From Thunnus maccoyii (Eukaryota; Chordata; Actinopteri; Scombriformes; Scombridae), in contig NC_056550.1 of assembly GCF_910596095.1 (NCBI RefSeq), forward strand, positions 3,100,001 to 3,164,000: a stretch of 64,000 bases of DNA. The letters run 5' to 3'. Below, one piece after another: positions 62,485 through 64,000 of this stretch. The notes beneath the pieces were generated by a model. That model did no database searches. It had not been told where the DNA came from and worked only from the letters and a program-made list of their open reading frames with translations. The position numbers and the translations under genes are program-made. The stretch's first letter is position 1. Each line of letters starts with the position of its first letter.

Positions 62485-62540
62485 ATTTGTGATGTTGTCA
62501 GGTTAAAGGTCAACCTCTACTGTGAGCTGATGTCACTGGT
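62485..62540 (+). promoter_or_regulatory. Candidate 3' retinoic-acid response element of hoxb1a
   Basis: AGGTTAAAGGTCA (62500-62512) lies 2.2 kb past the hoxb1a stop. Vertebrate Hoxb1 genes are known to carry a 3' retinoid element with a similar AGGTAAAAGGTCA-like core that drives early neural expression. Read strictly this copy is a DR1 with an imperfect first half. Position and core agree; binding is not shown. Confidence 0.4.
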
Positions 62541-63315
62541 ATTTTTTTTTTCTATGATGTCTGTTGTTTTTAAATGGGAGCAGACTGACTGAGTTTTATT
62601 AGTTCTGCTGCCTTAGAAACACTCCCAATCATGTTCCTGTCTGTCTTTTTCTATTTCAAGCTACCTCAATTAAAGATTCTTCTGTCAATCCACTACAGAG
62701 ATGATTTTTCTTTCCTCTTTAGACTGACAGTAAACTGTTTTATGTGTGATATAAATTCACTGATTTGTGAATTACACACATTTGCTGCAACATCCAGCAT
62801 TTCTAGCTTTTAAAAGCAGTGCAGCTTTACAAATTTTGAATTCTGCGCAACAGCACCACAGCTATAAATATTAAATATTAAAGCTGAAATATTAAAGCAA
62901 AAAGACAAAAAAAGTAAGAAAGGGTTTAAGGAACAACAACAGTGTGTCAAATGGTTTGTGTGAGGAAATATGCACATAGCACAATACTGACATGTTAAGG
63001 GCCTTAATTAAGGTGTGTCCTGCTTTATTATCTGATATTGAGGCTCTGTACCCTCATTATTTCAGATTTGTGCTTATTTGTACTGTATTCCTAATTCCTT
63101 CATTTGTTGCTTAATTGTTTTTTTAATTTACCATGCAGCCTCTTGATGAAACACTCAGGAAGGGTAATTTCTTCCATGGGCCCCCCAGCAGCCTTATCTG
63201 GCCTTGGCACTGAGAATAGAGAAGATATTCTATATTCTTTTATTATTACTATTATTCAACACATCCCATATGCAGACCCAAACCAACAGTGAATTGATCC
63301 ACTAACAAGTATTGT

Positions 63316-63566
63316 GTGTATATCAGAGCCTGATATATCTTACTCCTCTGTGTCATGGAGCTCCACTGTTGTCCAAAAACTGTTAAAAACACATCAACAA
63401 ACCACACTGTTGCACTGGGTGACATGTTCCTTCATTACCATGAACACACACACACTGCAGTTTATTTTGACTCAATCCCACACACACTGTCCTGCTGCCA
63501 GAAATACTCACTAGAGCACCAAATGTGGATTTTTCTGCTGCTAAAAATAGTCCCCAACATTTGCTC
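63316..63566 (-). repeat. Dispersed repeat, copy B (inverted)
   Basis: Inverted partner of 45536-45761. It accounts for the open frames in this stretch. The two copies flank the hoxb1a locus in opposite orientation, 17.6 kb apart. Confidence 0.65.
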
Positions 63567-64000
63567 TAGTTCCACCAGTTTGAGTAATGTTTGCTAAAAA
63601 CTACAGTTCCCAGCAGTTGTAGGAAATTATTGAGCACTTTTTTAAAAATGGAGCTATAGAGTGTTGTGAGCTGTTTTAAATTATTTACATATTCAGTTGG
63701 ACCCAATGGGATGGCGGCTGAAAGCCATAGACAAGCTAGGTAAGTCAGAAAGACAAATTAGCACATTCCATGGGATTTGCTGACAATAAGAAAAATATAG
63801 AGTGTCATCAGCCTTATCGTTCAACCGAAGGAATTTCCACAAAATGATATGAGATTTTTTTTCTCATCTTTACAGCCAAGTAGAGGCTCAGAAGAGGCGT
63901 GACATGTAAATAAAATATTTGACTGTTTAGTAGAACGTTGTTTGAGTTGGCTTCATTATAGAAAGAAATTGAGCTCATGTCCTCACTTTATTTATTTTTT

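Larger units (their letters stand above)
60886..64000. other. Region 3' of the Hox cluster
   Basis: No coding exon recognised. It contains an ATG trinucleotide run (61461-61498), a compound TG tract (about 62059-62113), the retinoid-like motif at 62500 and an inverted copy of a dispersed repeat at 63316-63566. The next gene usually found here in vertebrates (skap1) is not visible. Confidence 0.5.

Overview
The window is vertebrate DNA carrying the anterior (3') end of a teleost HoxBa cluster. Three two-exon homeobox genes lie head to tail on the + strand: hoxb3a (coding 17271-23354), hoxb2a (31839-34762) and hoxb1a (57151-60299). The paralogue calls rest on complete homeodomains, the hexapeptides (IFPWM, EFPWM, TFDWM), family-specific C-termini and gene order. 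hoxb2a between a group-3 and a group-1 gene fits the Ba rather than the Bb copy. The dispersed repeats are kinds I associate with spiny-rayed fishes, so a percomorph is likely, but I cannot name the species.

Layout. 1-17149 is the hoxb4a-hoxb3a spacer. It contains candidate 5' non-coding exons of hoxb3a (a donor at 304/305, a 67-bp exon bounded by consensus splice signals at 9322-9388, a GC-rich first-exon candidate ending at 13747) and a consensus DR5 retinoic-acid element at 13881. 17150-26290 is the hoxb3a body with a 4.6-kb intron and a long 3' UTR. 26300-31838 is the compact b3a-b2a spacer, with one small transposon, a conserved-looking block near 29 kb, and a TALE + Hox/Pbx site pair at 30276-30311 that matches the Hoxb2 rhombomere-4 enhancer. 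hoxb2a follows. 35.5-56.2 kb is an unusually large b2a-b1a spacer rich in non-autonomous transposons and LINE remnants. A near-complete copy of the Hoxb1 autoregulatory element lies at 56226-56312, just before hoxb1a. The last 3 kb is non-coding, with a candidate 3' retinoic-acid element at 62500.

The genes encode transcription factors that pattern the hindbrain and cranial neural crest. The sites seen here correspond to the known circuit: retinoic acid acts on the spacers, group-1 proteins with Pbx and Prep/Meis maintain hoxb1 in rhombomere 4, and they activate hoxb2 there. I found no coding gene outside the three Hox genes, and no tRNA, rRNA, CRISPR array or miRNA hairpin that I could support. 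I did not find a previously undescribed system. The most useful observations are the regulatory sites, the inferred 5' exons and the uneven distribution of mobile elements. All similarity calls were made by eye; no alignment was run.
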